Source: an uncultured Bacteroides sp.
Lineage (GTDB): Bacteria > Bacteroidota > Bacteroidia > Bacteroidales > Bacteroidaceae
Assembly (NCBI GenBank): GCA_945833835.1
Contig: CAMAFR010000005.1
Location: 1-64,000 of the forward strand
Direction: 5' to 3'
Length of the DNA stretch: 64,000 nt
The notes under the pieces were generated by a model. That model did no database searches and was not told the origin of the DNA. It saw only the letters and a program-made list of their open reading frames with translations. Shown here piece after piece: positions 49,792-59,449 of the stretch. Position 1 is the stretch's first letter, and every line of letters starts with the position of its first letter. The position numbers and the translations under genes were made by a program.

Positions 49792-52065
49792 ATGTCGAAT
49801 TATCTGGAAGAACTCAACGGCAGCCAGCGAGCTGCCGTTTTGTATAATGACGGCCCTTCGTTAGTCATTGCCGGTGCCGGGTCGGGCAAGACACGGGTGC
49901 TGACCTACAAGATAGCCTATCTGCTGGACAACGGCTATGAGCCTTGGTCCATCCTGGCACTGACCTTTACCAACAAGGCAGCGCGCGAAATGAAGGAGCG
50001 CATCGCCCGGCAGGTGGGCATGGACCGCGCGCGTTACCTGTGGATGGGCACATTCCACTCCCTGTTCTCGCGCATCTTGCGGATGGAAGCGGAGCTCATC
50101 GGCTTTACGCCCCACTTCACCATCTATGATGCGGCCGACTCGAAGAACCTGCTGAAGACCATCATCAAGGAGATGCAGCTCGACGACAAGACCTATAAGC
50201 CGGCGGTGGTGCAGCACCGCATCAGCCAGGCCAAGAACCGGCTGCTCCTGCCCGAGGTGTACGGGGCGGATGCCGGGTTGCGGGAGGCGGACACCGCCGC
50301 CAAGATGCCGGCCATCGGGCAGATTTATCGCCGGTATGCGGAGCGGTGCCGGCAGAGCGATGCCATGGATTTCGATGACCTGTTGCTCCAGACCTACCTG
50401 CTGTTCGACCGTCATCCCGAGGTGGCCGGCCGCTATGCCGAGCGGTTCCGCTATGTGCTGGTGGATGAGTACCAGGACACCAACTACGCCCAGCACTGCA
50501 TTGTCCGGCAGCTGACACAGAAGTACCGGCGCGTGTGCGTGGTGGGCGACGACGCGCAGAGCATCTATTCGTTCCGGGGCGCGAACATCGACAATATCCT
50601 GAAGTTCACGGAGCTTTACCAGGAAGCCCGCCTGTTCAAGCTGGAGCAGAACTACCGTTCCACGCAGACCATCGTGAAGGCGGCCAACAGCCTGATTGCC
50701 AAGAACCGTGACCGGATACAGAAAGAAGTGTTCTCCGAGAATCAGGCGGGTGACCCGCTGACGGTGTCGTGTGCGTATAGTGACGTGGAGGAAGGGGAGA
50801 TTGTCGCCAACCGGCTGCAGCGGCTCCACCTGCGCGAAGAGTGCGGCTACGACGGTTTTGCCATTCTCTACCGCACCAATGCGCAGAGCCGTATCTTCGA
50901 GGAGGCCTTGCGCAAGCGCAACATCCCCTACCGCATTTACGGAGGCTTGTCATTCTATCAGCGCAAGGAGATAAAGGACATTATCTCGTACTTCCGGTTG
51001 GCCGTCAATCCGCATGACGAGGAGGCCTTTAAGCGGGTGCTCAACTATCCGGCGCGGGGGATTGGCAATACCACGCTGAACAAGCTGCTGGCCGCTGCCA
51101 CCACGCATCACGTCAGTCTTTGGACGGTGGTCGAGGAACCGGCGGCCTACGGACTGGAGGTGAGCAAAGGCACGCTGGCCAAGCTGAAAGGATTTCACGA
51201 CCTGATAGCCGGTTTTAGGGCCGACACGGCGGTGAAGGATGCGTATGAGCTGGGTGGAGAGATTGTGCGGCAAGCGGGCATCGTCAGCGACCTCTATCAG
51301 GACCGTTCGCCCGAAAGCCTCAGCCGGCAGGAGAATGTGGAGGAGCTCATGACGGGCATCCACGATTTCTGTGCCTTGCGGCAGGAGGAAGGCAATACCC
51401 GTGTGGGACTGTCGGACTACCTCTCGGAAGTCTCATTGCTGACCGACCAGGACAGCGGGACCGATGAGGAGGGGGCCAAAGTATCGTTGATGACCATCCA
51501 TTCGGCTAAGGGGCTGGAGTTTCGCACGGTCTTTGTGGTGGGGCTGGAAGAGAACCTGTTTCCCAGCCTGCTCTCGGGTGACTCCTATCAGGCGCTCGAA
51601 GAGGAACGCCGGCTGTTTTATGTCGCCATCACCCGTGCCGAGGAACATTGTTTCCTGTCGTATGCCAAGAGCCGGTTCCGGTATGGGAAGACCGAGTTCT
51701 GCTCGCCCAGCCGTTTTTTGCGCGACATTGATGCCCGCTACGTGCAGTGGCCCGAGGGGGCTCCTCAGACGGTGCGGCAAGACAGTCCTCCGCCGGTGCG
51801 CAAAGTGTTCATCCCGTCAGTCAGACCGGTCCCGACTGTATCGGCGACAGGCGCCTCGGCATCTTCATGGGCTCCGACGACCGTGATGACCAAGGCTGGG
51901 CGGTTGCAGGTAGGCGACATGATTGAGCACGAACGGTTCGGTCCCGGCGAGGTGACCCGGCTGGAAGGCAGCGGTGATGACTGCAAGGCGACGGTGGTGT
52001 TCCGCCATGCGGGGACCAAACAGCTGCTGCTGAAGTTTGCCCGCTTCAAGATTGCGGGCCGGTGA
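49792..52065 (+). CDS. ATP-dependent DNA helicase UvrD/PcrA family
   Basis: LNGSQRAAVLYNDGPSLVIAGAGSGKTRVLTYKIAYLL, VDEYQDTNYAQ, TIHSAKGLEFRTVFVVGLEENLFPS. Confidence 0.95.
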   Translation: MSNYLEELNGSQRAAVLYNDGPSLVIAGAGSGKTRVLTYKIAYLLDNGYEPWSILALTFTNKAAREMKERIARQVGMDRARYLWMGTFHSLFSRILRMEAELIGFTPHFTIYDAADSKNLLKTIIKEMQLDDKTYKPAVVQHRISQAKNRLLLPEVYGADAGLREADTAAKMPAIGQIYRRYAERCRQSDAMDFDDLLLQTYLLFDRHPEVAGRYAERFRYVLVDEYQDTNYAQHCIVRQLTQKYRRVCVVGDDAQSIYSFRGANIDNILKFTELYQEARLFKLEQNYRSTQTIVKAANSLIAKNRDRIQKEVFSENQAGDPLTVSCAYSDVEEGEIVANRLQRLHLREECGYDGFAILYRTNAQSRIFEEALRKRNIPYRIYGGLSFYQRKEIKDIISYFRLAVNPHDEEAFKRVLNYPARGIGNTTLNKLLAAATTHHVSLWTVVEEPAAYGLEVSKGTLAKLKGFHDLIAGFRADTAVKDAYELGGEIVRQAGIVSDLYQDRSPESLSRQENVEELMTGIHDFCALRQEEGNTRVGLSDYLSEVSLLTDQDSGTDEEGAKVSLMTIHSAKGLEFRTVFVVGLEENLFPSLLSGDSYQALEEERRLFYVAITRAEEHCFLSYAKSRFRYGKTEFCSPSRFLRDIDARYVQWPEGAPQTVRQDSPPPVRKVFIPSVRPVPTVSATGASASSWAPTTVMTKAGRLQVGDMIEHERFGPGEVTRLEGSGDDCKATVVFRHAGTKQLLLKFARFKIAGR

Positions 52066-52084
52066 CCGGTAGAGATGCTCCGGC

Positions 52085-53902
52085 TTATGCCAGTTCCAGT
52101 CCGAAGGTTTCTTTCAGCTTCATCAGCGACGGATTTTTCTGGCTCATCAGTTGGAAGCGTTCTACGGGGCTGTAGGCCCGCACTGTCTCGTTTTCCTCGC
52201 TCACCCGTACCTCCATGCGGATGCGCCGGTTGTGCAGTTGTTGTTGCAGGTATGCCACAATCTGCGGCGACAGCCGTTCCATGTACTGGCGCACCATGTC
52301 GTTGTCTACCGTTACTTCAAACACGTCCTCCGCTTTCAGGTGGGGGGCGGCGTTCATCATGCGGGCGGCGTTGGCGGCTTCCTCCTTGGGCAGTTGTGCG
52401 GCGAATTCCCGCCAGCAGAAACTGAGGGCCTTTTCATCGAACGGATAATCCGTATAACCCTTGCCGGTGGCATCGTTGCCTGTGGCGGCCATCGGTGCGG
52501 TATTGGCCTTGGCCGGTGTCGGCGGTTTGCGGCGGATGGACATGCCCAGACTGCCGGCCTGCACTACGGGTATCTTGGGCCGGCCTGTCTCGTGCTGGTC
52601 AGCCGGAGGGAGCGGGGCTGCCTGGCTGCCGGGAGCAGGAGTACCGGTAGGGACTGGACGTGCCGGAGCCGGCGCCGGAGGGGGAACCGGTGTGGCGGCA
52701 GGACCTGCGTTGGCGGTCGGGGCAGGCGCAGGCGTTGGCTGCGGGGTGGTGAAGGGGGAGGAAATAGACGGTCGAGGGCTACGCCCGTCACCGGGGGTGT
52801 CATTCGGGTCGGCCGTGAGTTGCGACAGCTGTATGAGGGTCAGTTCCACCAGCAGCCGTTTGTTCTTGCTGGCCCGGTAATTCAGGTCACAGTCGTTGGA
52901 CAGCTTCATGGCCCGGTACAGGAATCGGGGGGTGCATTGCTGCGCCTGCGCCTGATAGCGTTCGCGGATGGAGGCACCCACCTCCAGGAGCGGGAGAGTC
53001 GAGGCGTCGCGGCTCACCAGCAGGTCGCGGAAGTGCGACGAGAGGCCGGTGATGAAGTGTCCGCCGTCGAATCCCTTCGACAGGATTTCGTTCAGCAGCA
53101 GCATGCAGTCCAGCGTACGGTTCTGCAGGATGGCCTCCGTGAGCCGGAAGTAGTATTCATAGTCCAGCACGTTCAGGTTGTCGATGACGCTGCGGTAGGT
53201 GATGTTCCCGTTGGTGAAGCTCACCACCTGGTCGAAGATGGACAAGGCGTCGCGCATACCGCCGTCAGCCTTTTGGGCGATGACGTTCAGTGCCTCCGGC
53301 TCGGCGTGGATGTGCTCTTTCTGTGCCACTTCGGCCAGGTATTCCACGATGTCGTTCACGTTGATGCGGTTGAAGTCATAAATCTGGCACCGGCTGAGGA
53401 TGGTGGGCAGAATTTTGTGCTTCTCGGTGGTGGCGAGGATGAAGATGGCGTGGTGGGGCGGTTCTTCCAGTGTCTTGAGGAAAGCGTTGAAGGCCGCTTG
53501 CGACAGCATGTGCACTTCGTCAATGATATACACCTTGTAGTGTCCTATCTGGGGCGGGATACGCACCTGGTCAATCAGCGAGCGGATGTCCTCGACCGAG
53601 TTGTTCGAGGCGGCGTCCAGCTCGTGGATGTTGTAGGAGCGTTGTTCGTTGAAGGCACGGCAGGACTCACACTCGTTGCAGGCCTCGCCGCCAGCAGTGG
53701 GATGCAGGCAGTTGATGGTCTTGGCGAAGATACGGGCGCAGGTGGTCTTGCCCACCCCGCGCGGGCCGCAGAACAGATAGGCGTGTGCCAGCTTGTCGTT
53801 GGCAATGGCGTTTTTCAGGGTGGTGGTCAGTGCCCGTTGTCCCACTACGGTACCGAAGGTGGACGGACGGTATTTGCGTGCCGATACGATATAGTCTCCC
53901 AT
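52085..53902 (-). CDS. dnaX: DNA polymerase III subunit gamma/tau
   Basis: RKYRPSTFGTVVGQRALTTTLKNAI, HAYLFCGPRGVGKTTCARIFAKTINC; Pro/Ala-rich linker. Confidence 0.95.
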   Translation of the reverse strand: MGDYIVSARKYRPSTFGTVVGQRALTTTLKNAIANDKLAHAYLFCGPRGVGKTTCARIFAKTINCLHPTAGGEACNECESCRAFNEQRSYNIHELDAASNNSVEDIRSLIDQVRIPPQIGHYKVYIIDEVHMLSQAAFNAFLKTLEEPPHHAIFILATTEKHKILPTILSRCQIYDFNRINVNDIVEYLAEVAQKEHIHAEPEALNVIAQKADGGMRDALSIFDQVVSFTNGNITYRSVIDNLNVLDYEYYFRLTEAILQNRTLDCMLLLNEILSKGFDGGHFITGLSSHFRDLLVSRDASTLPLLEVGASIRERYQAQAQQCTPRFLYRAMKLSNDCDLNYRASKNKRLLVELTLIQLSQLTADPNDTPGDGRSPRPSISSPFTTPQPTPAPAPTANAGPAATPVPPPAPAPARPVPTGTPAPGSQAAPLPPADQHETGRPKIPVVQAGSLGMSIRRKPPTPAKANTAPMAATGNDATGKGYTDYPFDEKALSFCWREFAAQLPKEEAANAARMMNAAPHLKAEDVFEVTVDNDMVRQYMERLSPQIVAYLQQQLHNRRIRMEVRVSEENETVRAYSPVERFQLMSQKNPSLMKLKETFGLELA

Positions 53903-54017
53903 GATGCGATAGATAGTGTTTTAACTGATTCACTGCAAATGTACGGAAAATCTTGCGTTAATTAGGGTATCCGACGAAATATTTCTATCTTTGTCCGGAC
54001 ACTTAAAACCGAACGAA

Positions 54018-54344
54018 ATGCAGAAGTTGCTTAGAATCTGGAATCTGATAAGCCGTCACAAATACCTGATAACCATTGTCGCCTTTTTGCTGATTATCGG
54101 GGTGCTCGACGAGAACAGCCTGATACGCCGCATAGGGCACTGGCACGAAATCACGACGCTCAAGGCCGAAATCAAGAAGTACCGTGATCAGTATGACAAG
54201 GACAGCCGGACGCTCAAGGAACTGACCACCCATCCCGACGAGCTGGAGAAGGTGGCACGGGAGAAATACCTGATGAAGAAACCCAATGAGGACATCTATA
54301 TCTTCGAGGAAGACATGGATATCCCGAACCGTGACCAAGAATGA
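54018..54344 (+). CDS. FtsB/DivIC-like septum formation initiator family protein
   Basis: Single TM then coiled coil and HPDELEKVAREKYLMKKPNEDIYIF. Confidence 0.88.
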   Translation: MQKLLRIWNLISRHKYLITIVAFLLIIGVLDENSLIRRIGHWHEITTLKAEIKKYRDQYDKDSRTLKELTTHPDELEKVAREKYLMKKPNEDIYIFEEDMDIPNRDQE

Positions 54345-54658
54345 AACGTTATTATCCGATGATTGCTGTTGCCGGGGGCATCTTGCTCTTGATAGGGGCG
54401 TTGCTGCAACTGACGAGACTATGGGTGGCTCCTTACTTATATATAATAGGTGCGGTGGCTTTCGCCTACGTGCAGGTGCTGGACGGGTATGACGGTACTG
54501 ACGTGGTCTTGCGCCGGTTGCGCCGCCAGCAGGTGCTGGGAGCCGTGTTGCTGGTGCTGGCCGGGGTGCTGATGTTCACCCATCACCACAACGAGTGGGT
54601 GCTGTGCCTCAGCATCGCCGCGGTGTTTGAGGTCTATACCGCCTTCCGCTTGGGATAA
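54341..54658 (+). CDS. small integral membrane protein
   Basis: 4-bp overlap with upstream gene; multiple TM segments. Confidence 0.75.
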   Translation: MKRYYPMIAVAGGILLLIGALLQLTRLWVAPYLYIIGAVAFAYVQVLDGYDGTDVVLRRLRRQQVLGAVLLVLAGVLMFTHHHNEWVLCLSIAAVFEVYTAFRLG

Positions 54659-54687
54659 GGCAACGAAAATGACAAATACAATCAACC

Positions 54688-56688
54688 ATGATGAGCAATA
54701 AAGTGGCGGCAGGACGCATGAGGAGGGTCTGTCGGGCAGGCCTCTTGTGGGTGTGTCTGCTCGGCTTGGCGGTCTCCTGCCGTTCCGGGCAGCAAGGGCA
54801 GGCGTTGGTGCCCGGCACACCGGCCTACCGCTACGACCGCCTGTACCAGGAGGCACGGGGCGCGCAGCAGGAGCAGCGGTATGAGGCAGCCATCCGCCTG
54901 TTTCGCCAGTGCCTGGCGTGGCCGGAGGGTCCGGCCGACAGCCTGGAGGCGCTGGACTACCAGGCATCGGTGACAGGTACCCTCCAGCAACTGATGAACA
55001 CCTACCAGTCTGCCGGACGGCCCGACGCAGGTGCCGCCTGTTTTGACAGCCTGCTGGCCGCTCCTCCGGTGGTGGTGAAAGACTATTTCTATGCCGACCT
55101 GCTCTCGGTGGCGGGCTATGCGCTGTCGCGTACCGAGCGTATGCAGGAGGCCGAACGCTGCACCGACCGTGCGCTCGCCACCCCGTTGTGGAATCCTACC
55201 CCCAACCGTCTTTTCCGTACCTACGCTTATGCGGCAGCCGTGTTTTTCCCCAACCCCGACCGCCAGGAGCAGGTCATCGAACTGGCCGAGAAAGGCATGT
55301 CCGTCGCCCGGTGGTCGGAGAATGTGACCGGCGTGCAGTACATCTCCTCGATGCTGGGCACCCTCTACAAGCGCACCGGGCGGATGGAAGAATCCATCAC
55401 AATGCTGGAGCAGAGCCTGCAGATGTCGCACGAATGCAAAGACCGGCTGGGAGAGGTCAACGCCTGTTACGCCCTGACCGACCTGTTGTTGTACTGGGGA
55501 CTGGTGAACCAGGCGAATGTCATTGCCAGCCGGGGCATACGGATCATTGATGACATAGAGCGGCACGAAGACAGCGTCAATCCGATGGTCTTCGGGTGCA
55601 TGTTCCTCATGAAGGGGCGGGTCATGGAACAGTTGAATCTGCAAGACTCGGCTCTGTACTATTGGACGAAGTCGGAGGTGTACACCTCCCGGCTGCCCTA
55701 CAACAGTGGCATGGCCGATGTGGACGTGCAGCTCGGGCGGAAGTTGTGCCAGATGGCGGCCGAAGACTCCGTGCAGATGGGGGTGCGGCACTTGGAACGG
55801 GTGATTGCCGAAGGTACCTTGCAGAATAAGGCGACGGCCTACTACCATCTGGCCCGCCTGTACTTGGGGCGCGGTCAGGAGGACCGGGGCGAAGCCTGTC
55901 TCGACAGCATGTACAACCTGCTCCACCGATCGCCGGCACCGGTCTACATCAAGGGGGCGTATGCCTTTGGTCTGACTTATTATCTGAAGAAAGACTGGAA
56001 GGAGGGCATCTACCGCTATGCCGGCAACCTCATAGCGGAGCAGCAGTTCACCAAAGACGAGGCGCAGATTACCGATGCGTTGGTGCGCATGCACGTCAAT
56101 GTCAGAGAGACACGCTTGCAGCTGCTCGAAGAGCAACTGCACAACCGCACGCTGGTGTTCACCATCATTTCGCTGGTGGTGTTGCTGGGGGGGATCATCG
56201 TGGCGATTGTCGTCATCAACCTGCGGAGCCTTTCGCACACCCGGCAACGGCTGGCCGAAAGCAAGCTGGAGGGCCTGATGAACGACCACCGCATGGCTTT
56301 GCAGATGCTGGAGGAGCAGTACCGCTACTCGTCGCACATCCAGCAGCAGCTCGACCAGGTGCTGAACGACCGCAGGCAGCGTTCGGAGTTGCAGGCCTCC
56401 TCGCTGGCACAGGCGGTGGCAGAGGGCGGCATGGAGCATTTTTACGTCCGCTTCGACATGCTCTACCCGCTGTTCCGCTCCAACCTCAAGCGGCGGTTGG
56501 GCACGGTGGGACGGCGGGAGGAGTTCTTCTGCATGCTCATCCTGATGGGGCAGAACGGCGAGCAGATAGCCGACCTGATGGCGGTGGCTCCCCGCAGTGT
56601 GAACATGATGCGCTACCGTCTGCGCAAGAAGTTGTGGCTGGCGCCCGAGGACTCTTTCGAAGACACCATCAAGGCGCTGGCCGAGTGA
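54688..56688 (+). CDS. membrane-anchored TPR protein with C-terminal LuxR/HTH-like domain
   Basis: Signal/lipobox-like N-terminus, TPR-like repeats, TM LVFTIISLVVLLGGIIVAIVVINL, coiled coil, C-terminal HTH ILMGQNGEQIADLMAVAPRSVNMMRYRLRKKL. Confidence 0.8.
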   Translation: MMSNKVAAGRMRRVCRAGLLWVCLLGLAVSCRSGQQGQALVPGTPAYRYDRLYQEARGAQQEQRYEAAIRLFRQCLAWPEGPADSLEALDYQASVTGTLQQLMNTYQSAGRPDAGAACFDSLLAAPPVVVKDYFYADLLSVAGYALSRTERMQEAERCTDRALATPLWNPTPNRLFRTYAYAAAVFFPNPDRQEQVIELAEKGMSVARWSENVTGVQYISSMLGTLYKRTGRMEESITMLEQSLQMSHECKDRLGEVNACYALTDLLLYWGLVNQANVIASRGIRIIDDIERHEDSVNPMVFGCMFLMKGRVMEQLNLQDSALYYWTKSEVYTSRLPYNSGMADVDVQLGRKLCQMAAEDSVQMGVRHLERVIAEGTLQNKATAYYHLARLYLGRGQEDRGEACLDSMYNLLHRSPAPVYIKGAYAFGLTYYLKKDWKEGIYRYAGNLIAEQQFTKDEAQITDALVRMHVNVRETRLQLLEEQLHNRTLVFTIISLVVLLGGIIVAIVVINLRSLSHTRQRLAESKLEGLMNDHRMALQMLEEQYRYSSHIQQQLDQVLNDRRQRSELQASSLAQAVAEGGMEHFYVRFDMLYPLFRSNLKRRLGTVGRREEFFCMLILMGQNGEQIADLMAVAPRSVNMMRYRLRKKLWLAPEDSFEDTIKALAE

Positions 56689-56818
56689 GGCCGACGGGCA
56701 GGGCGGGCTTTGGCCGCAGGGGCATTACCTACTTTTAGGGATGTCCGGACAGGCTTTGCGGCGTTTTCTGTCGCTTCCCGGAGGGGAAGGAGGCAGGAAA
56801 AATCATCGAAAGTGGGTA

Positions 56819-56867
56819 TTGTACACATAGGGATGAACCGGTAATTTTGCAACCGTTGAGAACAACG
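56819..56867 (+). promoter_or_regulatory. Promoter of the TonB receptor operon with inverted repeat near the start site
   Basis: TTG-N20-TAATTTTG, then CGTTG-AGAA-CAACG at 56854-56867. Confidence 0.55.
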
Positions 56868-56961
56868 AGCAGTGACACTTCACGTAAGTCCAGTTGACTA
56901 CATGAGGCGGCACTGTTTTTTTTGCCGACACTTTTCTATGATTAAAAAGTAAAGACCACTG

Positions 56962-59331
56962 ATGAGTAAAAGAAGCCAAATGCTGCTGTGCCTGCTGCTC
57001 TTTGTACTGACAGCCTTCGCACAGACCGACGGCCCGGCCTTGTCGGGCAGAATCATATCCAAGGACAAAGAAGAAGTGGCGTTTGCCACCGTTTACCTGA
57101 AAGGGACCTCCTATGGTTGCTCCACCAACGAGAAAGGCATGTACCACCTGTTCGCCCCTGTAGGCCGCTACACGCTGGTCGTCTCCGCCATCGGCTACGA
57201 GACGGTGGAACGGCCGTTGGAGCTGACGGGGATGCGGCAGAAGATGAACATCACCCTGTCGGCCTCGGAAGTGCAGCTGGACGAGGTGGTGGTCATGGCT
57301 ACCGGTGTGGGCCGGGTGAAACGATCGCCTTTCAACACCGTGGCGGTGGACACGCGCGAGATGCAGAACACCACCAAGAACTTGAGCGATGCGCTGGCCA
57401 AGGCACCGGGGCTGAAGCTCCGCGAGTCGGGTGGAGTGGGTTCGGACCTCTCGCTCATGCTCGACGGCTTCAGCGGCAAGCACGTCAAGGTGTTCATTGA
57501 CGGGGTGCCGCAGGAAGGGGTAGGGCAGTCGTTCGGACTGAACAACATCCCCGTGAGCTTTGCCAACCGCATCGAGGTCTACAAGGGAGTGGTGCCGGTG
57601 GGCTTCGGCACCGATGCCATCGGTGGTGTGGTGAACATCGTGACCGACCGTCGCCGCAAAGGGTGGTTTGCCGATGCTTCCTATTCCTACGGTTCGTTCA
57701 ACACACACAAGTCGTCCGTCCACGTCGGACAGACATTCGACGGCGGCTTTACCTACGAGGTCAATGCCTTCCAGAACTATTCGGACAACAATTATCGGGT
57801 GGACTCGCCGGTCGAGGATTTCGAGACCGGACGCATCGACCGCACCCTGAAGCAGCGGGTGCAGCGTTTCAATGACACCTACCATAACGAAGCGTTGATT
57901 GGGAAGGTGGGATTCGTCAACCGTCGCTGGGCTGACCGGCTGCTGCTGAGCCTCACCTGGTCACACATGTATAAGGAGATACAGACCGGGGTACGGCAAG
58001 AGATTGTCTATGGCGAGAAGCATCGCCGGGGACACGCGCTGATGCCTGCCCTCGAATATGCCAAGCGCAACCTCCTCACCCGTGGGCTGGACGTGTCGCT
58101 GACGGCCAATTATAACCACGATGTGACGACAAATATCGACACGGCCTCCTACAAATACAACTGGTTGGGCGAGAAGGCCCTGCTCAACTCGCCCGGCGAG
58201 CAGAGTAACCAGTACCAGCGGGCCGTCAACCATAACTGGAACGGGACGGTCACCGTGAACTACCGTCCGGGCAAGGCCCACCTGATTACCTTCAATCATG
58301 TGCTGACCGATTTTCGGCGGCAGAACACCTCCCTGCTCACCAACGAGCCCGTGACCGACCCCATCGACAAGCGGACGCGGAAAAACATATCGGGCCTTGC
58401 CTACCGCCTGATGCCCACCGACCGGTGGAACTTCTCCGTATTCGGGAAATATTATTCCCAGTCGGTATCGGGACCGGTGGCCACTACCGAGGCGATGGAA
58501 GACTACGTACGCTCATCGCGCGACATTGATTTCTGGGGGTTCGGCGCGGCCGGCACCTATTTTGTGCTGCCCGGCCTGCAGGTCAAGCTGTCCTACGAGC
58601 GGGCCTGCCGCCTGCCGACCATCGAGGAGATGTTCGGCGATGAGGACCTGGAGATGGGCGACATGGGTATCCGTCCCGAACGCAGCCACAACCTGAACTT
58701 CAACCTCAGCTATGCCCGCACCTTCGGCAGGCACTCAGTCTATGTGGAGGGAGGGCTGGTCTACCGCAACACGAAAGATTACATCCAGCGCAACATCGCC
58801 TCGATGAGCGGAGGCAAATATGCCGCCACCTACATCAATTACGGCAATGTGCTGACCAAGGGTTATAACCTTTCTGCCCGTTACAGCTTCTCCCGCTGGA
58901 TGAGCGTCGGGGGGAACTTCACGCACATGGATGTCTGCGACAACATGCCGACGGCTATGGGCAGCACGGCGGCCAACATCAATTACAAAGAGCGACTCTC
59001 CAACCTGCCGTACCTGTTTGCCGACTCGGACGTGAATTTCTATTGGCACGACTGCCTGCGCAAGGGCAACGTGCTGACGCTGACGTATGACAACCATTAC
59101 CTGCATAGCTTTACCTACTACTCGTCCCACATCGGCGCCAACAAGGACGACTATGTGGTGCCCGACCAGTTCTCGCACAACCTGACACTGACCTACAGTG
59201 TGGCGAAGGGGCGTTACAACTTCTCCTTCGAGTGCAGCAACTTCACCGACGAGAAACTGTACGACAACTTCTCGCTCCAAAGGGCGGGCAGGGCCTTCTA
59301 CGGCAAAGTGAGGGTGCACTTCGGGAAATGA
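56962..59331 (+). CDS. TonB-dependent receptor with N-terminal CarboxypepD_reg-like domain (XusA-like)
   Basis: LSGRIISKDKEEVAFATVYLKGTSYGCSTNEKG, plug domain VFIDGVPQEGVGQSFGLNNIPVSFANRIEVYKGVVPVGFGTDAIGGVVNIVT. Confidence 0.93.
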   Translation: MSKRSQMLLCLLLFVLTAFAQTDGPALSGRIISKDKEEVAFATVYLKGTSYGCSTNEKGMYHLFAPVGRYTLVVSAIGYETVERPLELTGMRQKMNITLSASEVQLDEVVVMATGVGRVKRSPFNTVAVDTREMQNTTKNLSDALAKAPGLKLRESGGVGSDLSLMLDGFSGKHVKVFIDGVPQEGVGQSFGLNNIPVSFANRIEVYKGVVPVGFGTDAIGGVVNIVTDRRRKGWFADASYSYGSFNTHKSSVHVGQTFDGGFTYEVNAFQNYSDNNYRVDSPVEDFETGRIDRTLKQRVQRFNDTYHNEALIGKVGFVNRRWADRLLLSLTWSHMYKEIQTGVRQEIVYGEKHRRGHALMPALEYAKRNLLTRGLDVSLTANYNHDVTTNIDTASYKYNWLGEKALLNSPGEQSNQYQRAVNHNWNGTVTVNYRPGKAHLITFNHVLTDFRRQNTSLLTNEPVTDPIDKRTRKNISGLAYRLMPTDRWNFSVFGKYYSQSVSGPVATTEAMEDYVRSSRDIDFWGFGAAGTYFVLPGLQVKLSYERACRLPTIEEMFGDEDLEMGDMGIRPERSHNLNFNLSYARTFGRHSVYVEGGLVYRNTKDYIQRNIASMSGGKYAATYINYGNVLTKGYNLSARYSFSRWMSVGGNFTHMDVCDNMPTAMGSTAANINYKERLSNLPYLFADSDVNFYWHDCLRKGNVLTLTYDNHYLHSFTYYSSHIGANKDDYVVPDQFSHNLTLTYSVAKGRYNFSFECSNFTDEKLYDNFSLQRAGRAFYGKVRVHFGK

Positions 59332-59449
59332 TGCACTGGCGCTCCCCGGTCACCACTGAGGATGGCCCGGTCTGGTACGACGGGGGGGAGCCTTCCTGGT
59401 CAGGACACTGTGAAATCATCAACAATAACTCTAAAATAACGTTTGAACA

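Noticed and set aside
52085-53902. Programmed frameshift in dnaX
   Set aside because: No obvious A-rich slippery heptamer with a following hairpin was seen; a single continuous ORF reads through the linker
52151-53965. 604-aa plus-strand ORF over dnaX
   Set aside because: Antisense of the dnaX coding sequence and its Pro/Ala linker; no independent support
54682-56439. 585-aa minus-strand ORF antisense to the TPR-HTH gene
   Set aside because: Shadow ORF, low-complexity composition, no motif
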